Positions 1 to 8,759 of a DNA stretch of 64,000 nucleotides are shown here, in pieces. Location of the stretch: positions 5,539,501 to 5,603,500 of the forward strand of contig NZ_CP121668.1 of NCBI RefSeq assembly GCF_029714425.1, written 5' to 3'. Made by a program: the position numbers and the translations under genes. Source of the DNA: Bradyrhizobium sp. CB2312 (GTDB lineage: Bacteria; Pseudomonadota; Alphaproteobacteria; Rhizobiales; Xanthobacteraceae). The notes beneath the pieces are model-generated. The model was not told the origin of the DNA and did no database searches. It worked only from the letters and a program-made list of their open reading frames with translations. How positions within the stretch are numbered: position 1 is the first letter of the stretch; every line of letters begins with the position of its first letter.

Positions 1-296
1 TGGGCGAGCAGCGAGCCGCCGTCCTGCCCGGTCAGCACCAGGTTGATGTCGAGGCGTCCGGCATCCTGCTGCGCCTTGATCTTGGCCGGAAGCTCCGGCG
101 CCGGCGCGCGCTGGATCTTGATCTCGCTGACCTTGTCCGGATTGGCCTTCTTGTAGTTCTCGATGATGGTCTGGACCGAGGCGAGATCGCCGCCGGTATC
201 GATGATCGAAAGACTGATCGGAGCGGCAAGGGCTCCGCTGCAAAAAGCCGATCCCATCAAGGCGGCGGCCACCAAGGTCGCGGACCTCATCCTCAT
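1..296 (-). CDS. ABC transporter extracellular solute-binding protein (5' part)
   Basis: The leftward frame opens with ATG at 296 and runs off the left edge, so only the first 98 residues are visible. They begin with a Sec signal peptide (Arg-rich n-region, Ala-rich core, likely cut after SGALAA), followed by SLSIIDTGGDLASVQTIIEN and KANPDKVSEIKIQ, which is how periplasmic solute-binding proteins of ABC importers start. GGGAGG lies 5 nt before the start. The protein would capture a sugar or polyamine-like solute in the periplasm and pass it to a membrane permease; the ligand cannot be told. The divergent GntR gene at 440 is a plausible regulator. The family call rests on the N-terminus only. 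Confidence 0.7.
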   Translation of the reverse strand, partial: MRMRSATLVAAALMGSAFCSGALAAPISLSIIDTGGDLASVQTIIENYKKANPDKVSEIKIQRAPAPELPAKIKAQQDAGRLDINLVLTGQDGGSLLA

Positions 297-439
297 TCTC
301 GCCTCCCACGCGCTTTATTTCTTGTTTGACTTGTTATTTATTTGTAAGGCGAGCATCGACGAAATTATTGCTGGTTGTCAAGTCGCCTGTTCTGCAGCGG
401 CTTCGAACTGCGGCCAAGCGCCTCGATGCGCGAACTGAG

Positions 440-1204
440 ATGTCAAAAACTTGTCTGGCGGAGCCGGAGTTGAAAAAGCCTGCGATGAAATCCGCGGAGT
501 TGCCGCTCTCCTCCTCGACCGGACGATTGAGCGACCGGATCTACGACCACGTACTGGGCCAGATCGCGATCGGCATCCTTCCCGTGAACTGCCGGCTGCC
601 GCCGGAAAACGGCCTTGCTGAACTTCTCGGCGTCTCGCGTCCCGTCGTTCGCGAGGCGCTGACGCGACTGCGCGATGACGGGCTGATCGCATCACGCCAG
701 GGCGCGGGCTGGTTCGTGACCCGGCGCCCAGCCGCCAATGCCTTCGAATTCGCGCCCGTCAGCAGCATCCCGGACATCCAGCGCTGCTTCGTCTTCCGCA
801 TGGCCGTCGAGGGCGATGCCGCCGCCCTCGCCGCGCGCAACCGCGACAGGCAAGGTCTGCGCCGGATCCAGCAGGTCCTGACCAAGCTCGACACGATGGT
901 CGCGCAGGGGCGCGAGGGCGGCCTCGGCGTCGAGGAGGACCTGCTGTTCCACCGCACCATCGCCGAGGCGAGCGGCAACCGGTTCTTTGTCGAGACGCTG
1001 ACCTCGCTACGGGAGCAGATCGCGATCGGCGTCAACCTGAACCGCAACCTCTCGCTCATTCAGCCGCGCGGCCGCATCCTCAGAGGCCAGCAGGAGCACC
1101 GCCGCGTGTTCGAGGCCATCGAGGCTGAAGACGAAGAAGGCGCGCGTCGTGCCATGCGCACGCATATCGAGAACGCGCGAAAGAGGATCTTCGAGGGAGG
1201 CTGA
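440..1204 (+). CDS. GntR family transcriptional regulator, FadR/FCD subfamily
   Basis: A 254-residue cytoplasmic DNA-binding regulator. Residues about 28-95 form the GntR winged helix (LSDRIYDHVLGQIAIG, PPENGLAELLGVSRPVVREA, then the wing DGLIASRQGAGWFV). The rest is the all-helical FCD ligand-binding domain with its usual acidic and histidine positions (FRMAVEGDAAALAA, EEDLLFHRTIAEASGN, EHRRVFEAI). Such proteins repress catabolic and transport genes until a small acid binds. It is divergent from the solute-binding protein gene, so control of that transporter is likely (inference). No clear ribosome binding site decides the start: ATG 440 is taken, ATG 485 still includes the whole helix-turn-helix, and an upstream TTG at 326 is less likely. 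Confidence 0.88.
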   Translation: MSKTCLAEPELKKPAMKSAELPLSSSTGRLSDRIYDHVLGQIAIGILPVNCRLPPENGLAELLGVSRPVVREALTRLRDDGLIASRQGAGWFVTRRPAANAFEFAPVSSIPDIQRCFVFRMAVEGDAAALAARNRDRQGLRRIQQVLTKLDTMVAQGREGGLGVEEDLLFHRTIAEASGNRFFVETLTSLREQIAIGVNLNRNLSLIQPRGRILRGQQEHRRVFEAIEAEDEEGARRAMRTHIENARKRIFEGG

Positions 1205-1217
1205 TCGCCGCGCGAAC

Positions 1218-1255
1218 TCAGATCGTCACCACGATCTCAGATCGTCACTACGATC
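1218..1255. repeat. 19-bp tandem duplication over a stop codon
   Basis: Two adjacent 19-bp copies (1218-1236 and 1237-1255) differ at one base. Each contains the short dyad GATCGT-N4-ACGATC. The right copy encodes the last residues and TGA stop of the leftward MDR oxidoreductase; the left copy repeats the same residues and a second in-frame TGA. Confidence 0.9.
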
Positions 1256-2232
1256 TTGCCGAATTGCTCGTTCGACTCCAGGAAGCGATGCGCCTCGACG
1301 ATCTCCTCGAAGCGGAACGTTCTGGCGATGATCGGGTTCAGCGAGCCATCCGACAGCCCGTCGAGAATGAACGCCTTTGCCCGCGCAAGGCGCACCGGGT
1401 CTCGGATGATCTCGTGGACGAGATAGCCGCGTAACACCAGGCTCTTGGTCAACACGTGGAAGAGCGGAAACGGCGTCGGCTCGGGGCTCAGCCCGCCGTA
1501 CTCGATCAGCACGCCGCCCGGCGACATCGCCGCGGTCAGCGGCTCGAACGCGGGCCCGCCGACAGCGTCAAAGACCGCGCGGACGCCGTTTGGACCGGCG
1601 ATCGCCGCCAGCTGTGCTTCGATGTCCTCCTCGTCCGAGGCGATCACGTGCGCGGCGCCGGCCTCGCGCAAAGCAACCCGCTTGGCCGAGGTCCGCGTCA
1701 GCGCGACCGGGACAGCGCCGATCCGGTTCGCGATCTGGATGGCCGCGAGGGCGACACTGCTCGACGCCGCCGTGATGGCGACGACGTCCCCTCGCCCGAG
1801 CCCGGCGATATCGACCAGCGCACCGTAGGCCGTCAGATACTGCATCCACATCGCGGCGGCCGTCTCGAAGCCGAGCTCGGGCGGATGCTTCACGACGAGC
1901 TCGGCCGGGAACGTCGCGAGCTCGGCATAGGCCGGCCATCGCACCATCGACAGCGGCGGCACGATGCTGACGATGTCGCCCGGCACGAAGCCGGTGACGT
2001 CGTCCCCGATCGCCTCGACGATGCCGGCCGCCTCCAGTCCCAGCCCCGATGGAAATACCGCGGTCTCGATATAGGTCCCTCTCCGCAACAGCGCTTCCGC
2101 ACGGTTGAGGCCAAGCGCCCTGACCCGGATCTGAACTTCACCCCTTGCCGGCGGCGGAACGTCGACAGTCTCGATGCGCAGCACCTCAGGGCCGCCATGA
2201 TGATGAAAGCGAACGACGCGAGCCATGGGCAC
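1237..2232 (-). CDS. Zinc-independent MDR oxidoreductase (quinone oxidoreductase-like)
   Basis: 331 residues of the medium-chain dehydrogenase/reductase superfamily. The N-terminal GroES-like fold (VVRFHHHGGPEVLRIETVDV, then LGLNRAEALLRRGTY and GLEAAGIVEAIGDDV) leads into a Rossmann domain with a modified nucleotide motif around residues 140-165 (GLGRGDVVAITAASSSVALA) and VFDAVGGPAFEPL. The catalytic and structural zinc cysteines of alcohol dehydrogenases are absent, which puts it with NADPH:quinone oxidoreductase and enoyl reductase-like proteins in the cytoplasm. Substrate unknown. ATG 2232 or ATG 2226 could be the start. It is divergent from a LysR regulator across 97 bp, the usual arrangement of target and regulator. 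Confidence 0.85.
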   Translation of the reverse strand: MPMARVVRFHHHGGPEVLRIETVDVPPPARGEVQIRVRALGLNRAEALLRRGTYIETAVFPSGLGLEAAGIVEAIGDDVTGFVPGDIVSIVPPLSMVRWPAYAELATFPAELVVKHPPELGFETAAAMWMQYLTAYGALVDIAGLGRGDVVAITAASSSVALAAIQIANRIGAVPVALTRTSAKRVALREAGAAHVIASDEEDIEAQLAAIAGPNGVRAVFDAVGGPAFEPLTAAMSPGGVLIEYGGLSPEPTPFPLFHVLTKSLVLRGYLVHEIIRDPVRLARAKAFILDGLSDGSLNPIIARTFRFEEIVEAHRFLESNEQFGKIVVTI

Positions 2233-2241
2233 ACTCCAAAA

Positions 2242-2252
2242 CAGTTGAACTG
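2242..2252. promoter_or_regulatory. Possible LysR operator in divergent promoter region
   Basis: CAGTTGAACTG, a short dyad centred on one base, lies in the 97-bp gap between the MDR gene (start 2232) and the LysR gene (start 2330). Position suits a LysR-type operator, but the dyad is short. Confidence 0.3.
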
Positions 2253-2329
2253 AATGGAGCTATGCCGACCCCGCGGAAGCAGATAAATCGCCTGAACAAG
2301 CGAACAGTCGAAACCAGGAGTTTTCAATC

Positions 2330-3229
2330 ATGGACCGCCTGACCAGCATGGCCGTGTTCGTTCGGGCCGTCGATCTCGGCTCGTTCGCCGCCGCGGCCGA
2401 CGCCCTGGAGATATCGGGGCCGATGGTCGGCAAGCATGTGCGATTCCTCGAGGAGCGCCTCGGCACGCGCCTGCTCAACCGCACCACGCGGCGCCAGAGC
2501 CTGACCGACGCGGGCCAGGCCTATTACGAGCGCTGCCGTGCCGTGCTCAGCGAGGCGGAGGCAGCCGATGCCGCCGTTGCCGATGACTTGTCCGAGCCGC
2601 GCGGCAGGCTGCGCGTGACCATGCCGGCCCTGCTGGGACGGCACTGCATCGCGCCGCTCTTGATGAAGCTCGCGCGGAAATATCCGCGTCTCGAACTCGA
2701 CCTCTCCTTTGGCGATCCGATCGCAGATATCATCGAGGCCGGCTATGATCTTGCGATCCGGACCGGCGATCTCGACGACCAGTCCGGGCTGATCACGCGT
2801 CGCATCGGGGGCCAGCGCATGGTGGTGTGCGGCGCGCGCTCGTATTTGCGCAACAACGGCAAGCCGAAATCGATCGACGATCTCGCCGCGCACCAGGCGA
2901 TCATCTACCGCCGCTCCGGACGCGTCCGGCCGTGGTTGTTCCCGCAACAGGGCCAGCCGCCACGCGAGATCATGCCGTCAGGCCGGCTGAGGCTCGATGA
3001 CATGGAAGCGATTGCCGATGCCGCCGCGCAGGGCATGGGGCTCGCCTGGCTGCCCTATTGGCTGGTCCGTGAACGCCTCAACACTGGCGCGCTGGTCACC
3101 CTGTTCGCCGGCCAGGGCGAGTTTCTTTACGACTGCCACGCCGTGTGGCCCCGTTCGCCCCGCCTGTCCCCAAAAGTCCGCGTCGCCGTGGACGCGCTCG
3201 CCGCGGCCTTGCCGAAACTCATGGCGTGA
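2330..3229 (+). CDS. LysR family transcriptional regulator
   Basis: 299 residues. The N-terminal helix-turn-helix (MDRLTSMAVFVRAVDLGSFA, then LEISGPMVGKHVRFLEERLG and TRLLNRTTRRQSLTDAG) covers residues 1-60 and the periplasmic-binding-protein-like effector domain about 90-295 (GRLRVTMPALLGRHCIAPLL, DLAIRTGDLDDQSGLITRRI). This pattern is that of the large LysR group that regulates a divergently transcribed oxidoreductase. AGGAG sits 8-9 nt before the ATG. It probably controls the MDR enzyme gene on its left; the inducer is unknown. Confidence 0.92.
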   Translation: MDRLTSMAVFVRAVDLGSFAAAADALEISGPMVGKHVRFLEERLGTRLLNRTTRRQSLTDAGQAYYERCRAVLSEAEAADAAVADDLSEPRGRLRVTMPALLGRHCIAPLLMKLARKYPRLELDLSFGDPIADIIEAGYDLAIRTGDLDDQSGLITRRIGGQRMVVCGARSYLRNNGKPKSIDDLAAHQAIIYRRSGRVRPWLFPQQGQPPREIMPSGRLRLDDMEAIADAAAQGMGLAWLPYWLVRERLNTGALVTLFAGQGEFLYDCHAVWPRSPRLSPKVRVAVDALAAALPKLMA

Positions 3230-3356
3230 AGCGAGCTGAAGGCCCCCGTTAACCTCTCGTCCACCATCCGGCCCGGCCCGCCGCCGGTAACCACGAGAAT
3301 TAACAGACCGTCAACGCACCCCCGACAAATCTATCAATGTTTCTGGAGATTTCGCC

Positions 3357-3467
3357 GTGGATCTGTTGGTTTTCGAGTTCCTGGGGCTGGCGCTGGTCGC
3401 CATGTGCGTGGTCGTGGTGGCACTGCCCTGCGCCCGCAAATCCTCGCACCGGATCCGCTACGAATAG
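3357..3467 (+). CDS. Small membrane peptide, 36 residues
   Basis: A GTG start at 3357 preceded by GGAG (3345-3348, 8 nt away) opens a 36-codon frame ending in TAG at 3465. The peptide is one hydrophobic segment (LLVFEFLGLALVAMCVVVVA) followed by a basic tail (CARKSSHRIRYE), so it would be a single-pass inner membrane peptide with a cytoplasmic basic end. A GC-rich hairpin follows at 3483-3498. Function unknown. Support comes from the ribosome binding site, the clean transmembrane pattern and the following hairpin; conservation could not be tested. Confidence 0.5.
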   Translation: MDLLVFEFLGLALVAMCVVVVALPCARKSSHRIRYE

Positions 3468-3482
3468 GAATTTTCCGCGAAA

Positions 3483-3498
3483 GGGCCGATTTCGGCCC
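3483..3498 (+). terminator. Possible hairpin terminator
   Basis: GGGCCGA-TT-TCGGCCC directly after the small membrane peptide gene and upstream of rnd. There is no U-tract, so it may act only as an mRNA end stabiliser. Confidence 0.35.
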
Positions 3499-3583
3499 GA
3501 TGCAAGGCTCGAATTCGCTTAGAGCCCCTTGACATCACAGCACTTTCGGCAGAACGGCTGATGGCACGTGTCATGGGTCGTTC

Positions 3584-4732
3584 ATGGATTTAATTACCAC
3601 CACCGCTGACCTCGCGGCTGCCTGCAGCCGCCTCGCCAAGCACCCCGTTATAACCGTCGATACCGAGTTCCTGCGCGAGACCACCTATTACCCGCTGCTG
3701 TGCGTGGTGCAGATGGCCAGCGCCGAGGAGGCCGTGGTCATCGACACCCTGGCCGAGGGCATCGACCTCAAGCCGTTCTTCGAGCTGATGGCCAATGAGA
3801 GCGTGCTGAAGGTATTCCACGCCGCTCGCCAGGACATCGAGATCATCTGGCATCAGGCCAATATCATCCCGCATCCGGTGTTCGACACCCAGGTCGCCGC
3901 CATGGTGCTCGGCTACGGCGACAGCATCGCCTACGACCAGCTGGTCGAGAAGGTCACCGGCCACCGCCCGGACAAGACCCACCGCTTCACCGACTGGTCG
4001 CGCCGGCCGCTCAGCAAGGAGCAGATGCACTACGCGGTGTCCGACGTCACGCATTTGCGCGACGTCTTCGCCGCGCTCGACGCCGACCTGAAGAAGCGCC
4101 GCCGCAGCGAATGGGTCTCGATCGAGATGGAAGTCTTGACCTCGCCCCGCACCTACGACTTCCACCCCGAGCGCGCCTGGGAGCGGCTGAAGACGCGCGT
4201 GCGCAAGCCGAAGGACCTCGCCGTCCTGATGGAGGTCGCGGCCTGGCGCGAGCAGGAGGCGCAGAGCCGCGACGTGCCGCGCGGCCGCGTGCTGCGGGAT
4301 GAAGCCATCAGCGACATTGCCACCCACGCGCCGAACTCGCTGGAGAAGCTCGCCCATCTGCGCTCGGTGCCGAAGGGTTTTGAGAAATCCAAATGGGGCG
4401 CGGACATCGTCGCCGCGGTCGAGCGTGGCCTGGCGCGGGATTTCTCGGCGCTGCCGAAGCTGGAGAAACCGCGCAACAACAACAACGGCGCGGCGATCGT
4501 CGAGCTGTTGAAGGTGCTGCTGCGCATGACCGCGGAGCGCCATGCGGTCGCCAGCAAGGTGATCGCCACCGTCGACGATCTCGAGGAGATCGCAGCCAGC
4601 GACGAGGCCGACGTCCCCGCCTTGCGCGGCTGGCGCCGCGAGCTGTTCGGCGAGGCCGCCCTGAAGCTCAAGCGCGGCGAGCTGGCGCTGGCGATCGAGA
4701 AAGGCCGCGTGGTCGGGGTTCAGCGGGCGTAG
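3584..4732 (+). CDS. rnd: Ribonuclease D
   Basis: 382 residues. A DEDD 3'-5' exonuclease domain comes first: [20 protein letters not shown] carries the first Asp/Glu pair, [11 protein letters not shown] the next Asp, and [14 protein letters not shown] the Tyr-xxx-Asp motif of the DEDDy subgroup. An HRDC domain follows at about residues 210-290 ([20 protein letters not shown], then [13 protein letters not shown]). RNase D trims the 3' ends of tRNA precursors and other stable RNAs in the cytoplasm. The length fits the family. It stands alone here, with a palindromic repeat downstream. Confidence 0.96.
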   Translation: MDLITTTADLAAACSRLAKHPVITVDTEFLRETTYYPLLCVVQMASAEEAVVIDTLAEGIDLKPFFELMANESVLKVFHAARQDIEIIWHQANIIPHPVFDTQVAAMVLGYGDSIAYDQLVEKVTGHRPDKTHRFTDWSRRPLSKEQMHYAVSDVTHLRDVFAALDADLKKRRRSEWVSIEMEVLTSPRTYDFHPERAWERLKTRVRKPKDLAVLMEVAAWREQEAQSRDVPRGRVLRDEAISDIATHAPNSLEKLAHLRSVPKGFEKSKWGADIVAAVERGLARDFSALPKLEKPRNNNNGAAIVELLKVLLRMTAERHAVASKVIATVDDLEEIAASDEADVPALRGWRRELFGEAALKLKRGELALAIEKGRVVGVQRA

Positions 4733-4754
4733 ACGCTCGCTCCGCTCTCTCCAT

Positions 4755-4841
4755 CGTCATTGCGAGGAGCTCTTGCGACGAAGCAATCCAGACCGTTTCC
4801 GAGGAGGGATTCTGGATTGCTTCGCCGCGCTCGCAATGACG
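4755..4841. repeat. Dispersed palindromic repeat (Bradyrhizobium type)
   Basis: An imperfect palindrome with outer arms CGTCATTGCGAG (4755-4766) and CTCGCAATGACG (4830-4841) and inner arms GAAGCAATCCAGA and TCTGGATTGCTTC. It lies between convergent rnd and the aminotransferase. Elements of this sequence are common in Bradyrhizobium intergenic DNA. It may also act as a bidirectional terminator. Confidence 0.85.
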
Positions 4842-4863
4842 GAATTTGACGCAGCAGCGAGCC

Positions 4864-6246
4864 CTACGCCGGCGTCAGCTTCGCCACTTCGCCTTTCGTA
4901 TCGTCAAGCACGCCTGATATCGCAGCGACCAGCTCGTCGATCTGGCCCTTCGTGGTGATCAGCGGCGGGCAGATGGCGATGGCGTCCAGCATGTTGCGGG
5001 AGATCACGCCGCGTTCCTGGAGCATGCGGCTGGCAATGCCGCCGACCGCGCCGGGCGTCGCCGCTGCCGTCTTGCGGCCCTTGTCCAGCACGAGCTCGAG
5101 TGCTGCGATCATGCCGACGCCACGGACCTCGCCGACCAGCGGGTGGCTCGCGAGCTCGCGTAAGCGGCCCTGCATATAGCCGCCGAGCTCGGCGGCATGT
5201 GCGACCAGGCCGCGCTCCTCGATGATCTTGAGGTTTTCAAGCGCGATCGCCGAGCCGACCGGATGACCGCCTGCGGTGAAGCCGTGGCCGAGCACGCCGA
5301 TCTTGTTGCTCTCGTCCGCGATCGGCTCGAACATGCGGTCGTTGAGGATGATCGCCGACAACGGAAAGTAGCTCGAGGTGATCTGCTTGGAGACCACGAT
5401 CGCATCCGGCTTGATGCCGTAGGTCTCGCAGCCGAACATCTTGCCGGTGCGGCCGAAGCCGCAGATCACTTCGTCCGCGACCAGAAGGATGTCGTACTTC
5501 TTCAGAACGGCCTGGATCTTGTCCCAATAGGTCGCCGGCGGAACGATGACGCCGCCCGCGCCCATCACCGGCTCGCCGAAGAAGGCCGCGATCGTGTCCG
5601 GCCCTTCCTTCTGGATCAGCGCGTCGAGCTCCTCGGCCCGGCGCGTGGCGAACGCTTCCTCGCTCTCGCCGGGCGCACCGTCCTTGTAGAAATGCGGCGA
5701 GCCGGTGTGCAGGATGTTCGGCAGCGGCAGGTCGAACGAGCGGTGGTTGTTCGGCAGGCCCGTGAGACTGGCCGACGCAATGGTGACGCCGTGATAGGCG
5801 CGCATCCGGCTGATCACCTTCTTGCGCTGCGGCTGGCCGAGCGCATTGGAGCGATAGGCGATCAGCTTCAGGACGGTGTCGTTGGCCTCCGAGCCGGAAT
5901 TGGTGAAGAACACCTTGCTCATTGGGACAGGCGCGAGTGCGACCAGCTTCTCGGCGAGGTCGATCGAGGGTCCGTGCGATTTGGCGGAGAAGGTGTGGTA
6001 GAACGGCAGCGCCTGCATCTGCTTGTGCGCGGCCTCGACCAGCCGCTTCTCGTTGAAGCCGAGCCCGACGCTCCACAGGCCGGCCATCGCCTCGAAATAG
6101 CGCTTGCCCGCCGCATCGAACACGTAAGGCCCCTCGCCGCGTTCGATCACCAGGGGACCGGCCTGCTGATGGGTACGCGCATTGGTGTAGGGATGGAGCT
6201 GGTAGGCCACATCCCGGGCCTCTTGCGAATTCGGCAGCATGGACAT
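4864..6246 (-). CDS. Class III aminotransferase (omega-amino acid:pyruvate type)
   Basis: 460 residues, a full-length PLP-dependent fold-type I enzyme of class III. Visible are the phosphate-binding loop NSGSEANDTVLKL (116-128), the aromatic ring partner YHGVTIASAS (151-160), the acidic cofactor residue in VADEVICGFGRTG (Asp258) and the Schiff-base lysine in VVSKQITSSYFPLSA (Lys287). Members move an amino group between omega-amino acids, beta-alanine, polyamines or 4-aminobutyrate and pyruvate or 2-oxoglutarate; the exact donor cannot be read from sequence. GAGGAAG precedes ATG 6246 (a second ATG lies two codons on). No pathway neighbour is adjacent; the next gene is an aromatic acid transporter ending 189 bp upstream on the same strand. 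Confidence 0.93.
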   Translation of the reverse strand: MSMLPNSQEARDVAYQLHPYTNARTHQQAGPLVIERGEGPYVFDAAGKRYFEAMAGLWSVGLGFNEKRLVEAAHKQMQALPFYHTFSAKSHGPSIDLAEKLVALAPVPMSKVFFTNSGSEANDTVLKLIAYRSNALGQPQRKKVISRMRAYHGVTIASASLTGLPNNHRSFDLPLPNILHTGSPHFYKDGAPGESEEAFATRRAEELDALIQKEGPDTIAAFFGEPVMGAGGVIVPPATYWDKIQAVLKKYDILLVADEVICGFGRTGKMFGCETYGIKPDAIVVSKQITSSYFPLSAIILNDRMFEPIADESNKIGVLGHGFTAGGHPVGSAIALENLKIIEERGLVAHAAELGGYMQGRLRELASHPLVGEVRGVGMIAALELVLDKGRKTAAATPGAVGGIASRMLQERGVISRNMLDAIAICPPLITTKGQIDELVAAISGVLDDTKGEVAKLTPA

Positions 6247-6435
6247 TTGCGTGCTTCCTCAACGGTGCGTCACTGGCGTCATGACGCAGACCAGTCCAAG
6301 CGAGCTTGTCCAAAGAAAGCGTCGACATCTTGGCTATTGCGGCAGGCCGCAACTTGCAACGTCATTTCGTTGGCAACAAGCGCACATGAGCGTTGCAGGA
6401 AAGCTGGCGCATCGGCAGCCTGCACGCCCCCTCGC

Positions 6436-7776
6436 CTAGCCCCGCCGCGCCAGGACGAAAGCCGCAGCTGCCGCGATCAGCGCCGGAACGGCTGCGGCGC
6501 CGAACAGCGGCTGCGGTCCCATGTCGCGGGCCAGCATCAGGCCGCCGATCAGAGGCCCCAGGATTGAACCAATGCGGCCGATGCCGAGCGCCCATCCGAC
6601 GCCGGTCGATCTGATCGCCGTCGGATAGAAGGTCGCCGTGAGCGCGTTCGAGGCGATCTGTCCCCCCACGATGCAGAAGCCAGACGCGAAGATGGCGATC
6701 GTGACCAGAACGATCGAATGACTTGCCATGCCGACGGCCGCGACCGCGACCGCGGCGACCAAATAGGTCAGCGCCAACGCGCGAAACGAAAAGCGATCGA
6801 TGAAATGGCCGAGCGTGAAACTGCCGACGACGCCACCGACCTGCAGCATCGAGCCGATCGCGGCCGCCGCCGAAACCGAGACTCCGAGGTCGTTCAGCAC
6901 CGTGGGGAGCCAGTTCGACAGGAGGTAAAGGTCGAGCAGGCTCATGAAGAAGACGATCCAGAGCAGAAGCGTCACCGATCCACGCCCCTCTGCAAACAGA
7001 TGCGCAACAGGCAGTCCCGTGAGCCTGGGCTCCTGCACGACGAAGCTGGCACTCGCCGGGAACGAGGCGCCCGGAACCACCTTCTGGAGCAGGTCGGCCA
7101 CCTCCCGGTCGCGGCCGCCGATCATCGCCAGGAAGCGGATCGACTCCGGCAACGCCTTGAACAGGAAAGGAAGCAGCAGCAGCGGCCCGAGGCCCCCGAC
7201 GAGAAACACCGAACGCCAACCGAAGGCCGGAATCAGTGCGGCCGCCAGCAACCCGCCCAGCGCCGCACCAATCGAAAAGCCTGCGAACATGATCATCACG
7301 AGCGTGGCGCGGCGGCGATGCGGGCTGAATTCGGAGGTCAGGGCAACGGCGTTGGGCATCGCACCGCCAAGCCCAAGGCCGGTCAGGACGCGCAACGCGA
7401 TCAGCCAGGTCGTGTCCGTCGCAAACACCGTGAGCAACGTCCCGATGCCGAACACCAGCGTACTCGCAAGGATGATGCGTCGGCGGCCGATCCTGTCGGC
7501 CATTGGCCCGAAGACGAGGGCACCGATCATGAGGCCCAAAAGCCCCGCGCTGAACACCGGTCCAAGGCTCCCGCGTGCCAGCTTCCATTCCTGCGCGACC
7601 GCAGGGGCGACGTAGCCGATGGCCTGGGTGTCGAAGCCGTCGATGAACAGCACGGCGGCGCAGACCAGCAGAGCCCGGATCTGAAAGGCTCCAACCGGCT
7701 GAGCATCGACAAAGGCCGGAACGTCGATCGCGTCGATCGTGCCTGGCACGACCTCATCTGCAGCTGTCACAGCCAT
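6436..7776 (-). CDS. MFS transporter, aromatic acid:H+ symporter family
   Basis: 446 residues with 12 predicted membrane segments. The first segment carries the DGFDTQ motif typical of the AAHS family (PcaK, BenK, MhpT relatives), and the first loop GPMADRIGRRR fits the MFS signature. These inner-membrane symporters import benzoates, hydroxybenzoates or phenylpropionates. Start: ATG 7776 follows GGGGAGGGG, and upstream in-frame sequence is not transporter-like. The promoter region contains a 19-bp dyad (7821-7839) repeated before the monooxygenase gene, so transporter, IclR regulator and monooxygenase probably form one regulated catabolic unit. The substrate is inferred to be aromatic, not shown. 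Confidence 0.92.
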   Translation of the reverse strand: MAVTAADEVVPGTIDAIDVPAFVDAQPVGAFQIRALLVCAAVLFIDGFDTQAIGYVAPAVAQEWKLARGSLGPVFSAGLLGLMIGALVFGPMADRIGRRRIILASTLVFGIGTLLTVFATDTTWLIALRVLTGLGLGGAMPNAVALTSEFSPHRRRATLVMIMFAGFSIGAALGGLLAAALIPAFGWRSVFLVGGLGPLLLLPFLFKALPESIRFLAMIGGRDREVADLLQKVVPGASFPASASFVVQEPRLTGLPVAHLFAEGRGSVTLLLWIVFFMSLLDLYLLSNWLPTVLNDLGVSVSAAAAIGSMLQVGGVVGSFTLGHFIDRFSFRALALTYLVAAVAVAAVGMASHSIVLVTIAIFASGFCIVGGQIASNALTATFYPTAIRSTGVGWALGIGRIGSILGPLIGGLMLARDMGPQPLFGAAAVPALIAAAAAFVLARRG

Positions 7777-7820
7777 GCCAAACCCCTCCCCGGCAGCCCC
7801 TGCACTATTTTTCTTCTCAA

Positions 7821-7839
7821 AATCTCTTATAATGAGATT
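7821..7839. promoter_or_regulatory. IclR operator candidate, left copy
   Basis: AATCTC-N7-GAGATT lies 45 bp upstream of the transporter start and in the gap between it and the IclR gene. The same arms and spacing recur at 8685-8703. Confidence 0.7.
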
Positions 7840-7930
7840 ACTATGAAGGCAAGTCGTGCAGCTGCCGCCGTTTTGGGGCCCGCGCGAATGCGCTAACACG
7901 GCGAACACGCGAAGCTGGATCTAGCCCCAC

Positions 7931-8683
7931 TTGGTCAAAGCAAACAGTCAGGATCGAGTCCTTGCCGTGCTCGATCTCTTCACGGAGGCACGGCCGCAAT
8001 GGTCGCCGGACGAGCTCATGAAGGAGCTCGGCTACTCCAGGCCGACATTGTACCGCTATCTGAAGAGCCTGAAGGAGAGCGGGTTCGTCATGCCGATGCG
8101 CGGCGGGCGGTTCGCACTCGGCCCGCGCGTGGTCGAGATGGATTATCTCAGCCGCCGTTCCGATCCGCTGATCGCGGCCGCCACGCCGCATCTGGAACGC
8201 CTGTCGGCCATGCATCCCTGCACCGCCCTGGTCGTGCGGTGGTATGGCGAAAAGATGCTGTGCGTAGCCTCGATCGCGTCCGCGGTGAATCCCGTGAGCA
8301 GCTATTCGCGCGGCCGGCCGATGGCGATGGGACGCGGCGCGATTGCACGCTCGATCATGGCCTTCCTGCCCAGGCAACGCGTGATGCCGCTCGTGACGCG
8401 CTACGCGGCCGATCTGCGCAGCGTCGGTGCCGGCGGCACGCCTGACGAAATTCTGGCAACCCTGAAGCGTGTGCGCCGCGCCGGCGTCGCTGTCGCCTTC
8501 GGCGAAGTGACGCCGGGCGCGATTGGGATAGCGGCCCCGATCCTCGATGCAAGTTACCCGGTCGCCAGCCTGTGCATCACGATCGCGGGCCAGGATACCA
8601 AAGGCGAGTTGATCGATCGCATCAGCGCCGAGGTCCGGGAAGCCGCCCGGCAGATATCCTTGATGACCGACAGTGACCCATAA
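7931..8683 (+). CDS. IclR family transcriptional regulator
   Basis: 250 residues. An N-terminal winged helix (DRVLAVLDLFTEARPQWSPD, then LMKELGYSRPTLYRYLKSLK) is followed by the IclR effector domain (GGRFALGPRVVEMDYL, HLERLSAMHPCTALVVRWYG, GRPMAMGRGAIARSIMAFLP). IclR proteins control aromatic degradation genes as effector-responsive repressors or activators. The first usable start is TTG 7931, since an in-frame TAG lies three codons upstream; the ribosome binding site is poor. It sits between the divergent transporter and the co-directional monooxygenase, both preceded by the same dyad, so it very probably regulates both and itself. Confidence 0.9.
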   Translation: MVKANSQDRVLAVLDLFTEARPQWSPDELMKELGYSRPTLYRYLKSLKESGFVMPMRGGRFALGPRVVEMDYLSRRSDPLIAAATPHLERLSAMHPCTALVVRWYGEKMLCVASIASAVNPVSSYSRGRPMAMGRGAIARSIMAFLPRQRVMPLVTRYAADLRSVGAGGTPDEILATLKRVRRAGVAVAFGEVTPGAIGIAAPILDASYPVASLCITIAGQDTKGELIDRISAEVREAARQISLMTDSDP

Positions 8684-8684
8684 T

Positions 8685-8703
8685 AATCTCATTATACGAG
8701 ATT
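8685..8703. promoter_or_regulatory. IclR operator candidate, right copy
   Basis: AATCTC-N7-GAGATT, extended to perfect 8-bp arms ATAATCTC and GAGATTAT (8683-8705). It begins right at the end of the IclR gene and precedes the FAD monooxygenase. It matches the left copy at 7821-7839 in arms and spacing. Confidence 0.7.
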
Positions 8704-8759
8704 ATACTTGACGTGTTTCCTGGGGCGTCCCATGAGGACGGACGATCGCGCCTCGCGCG

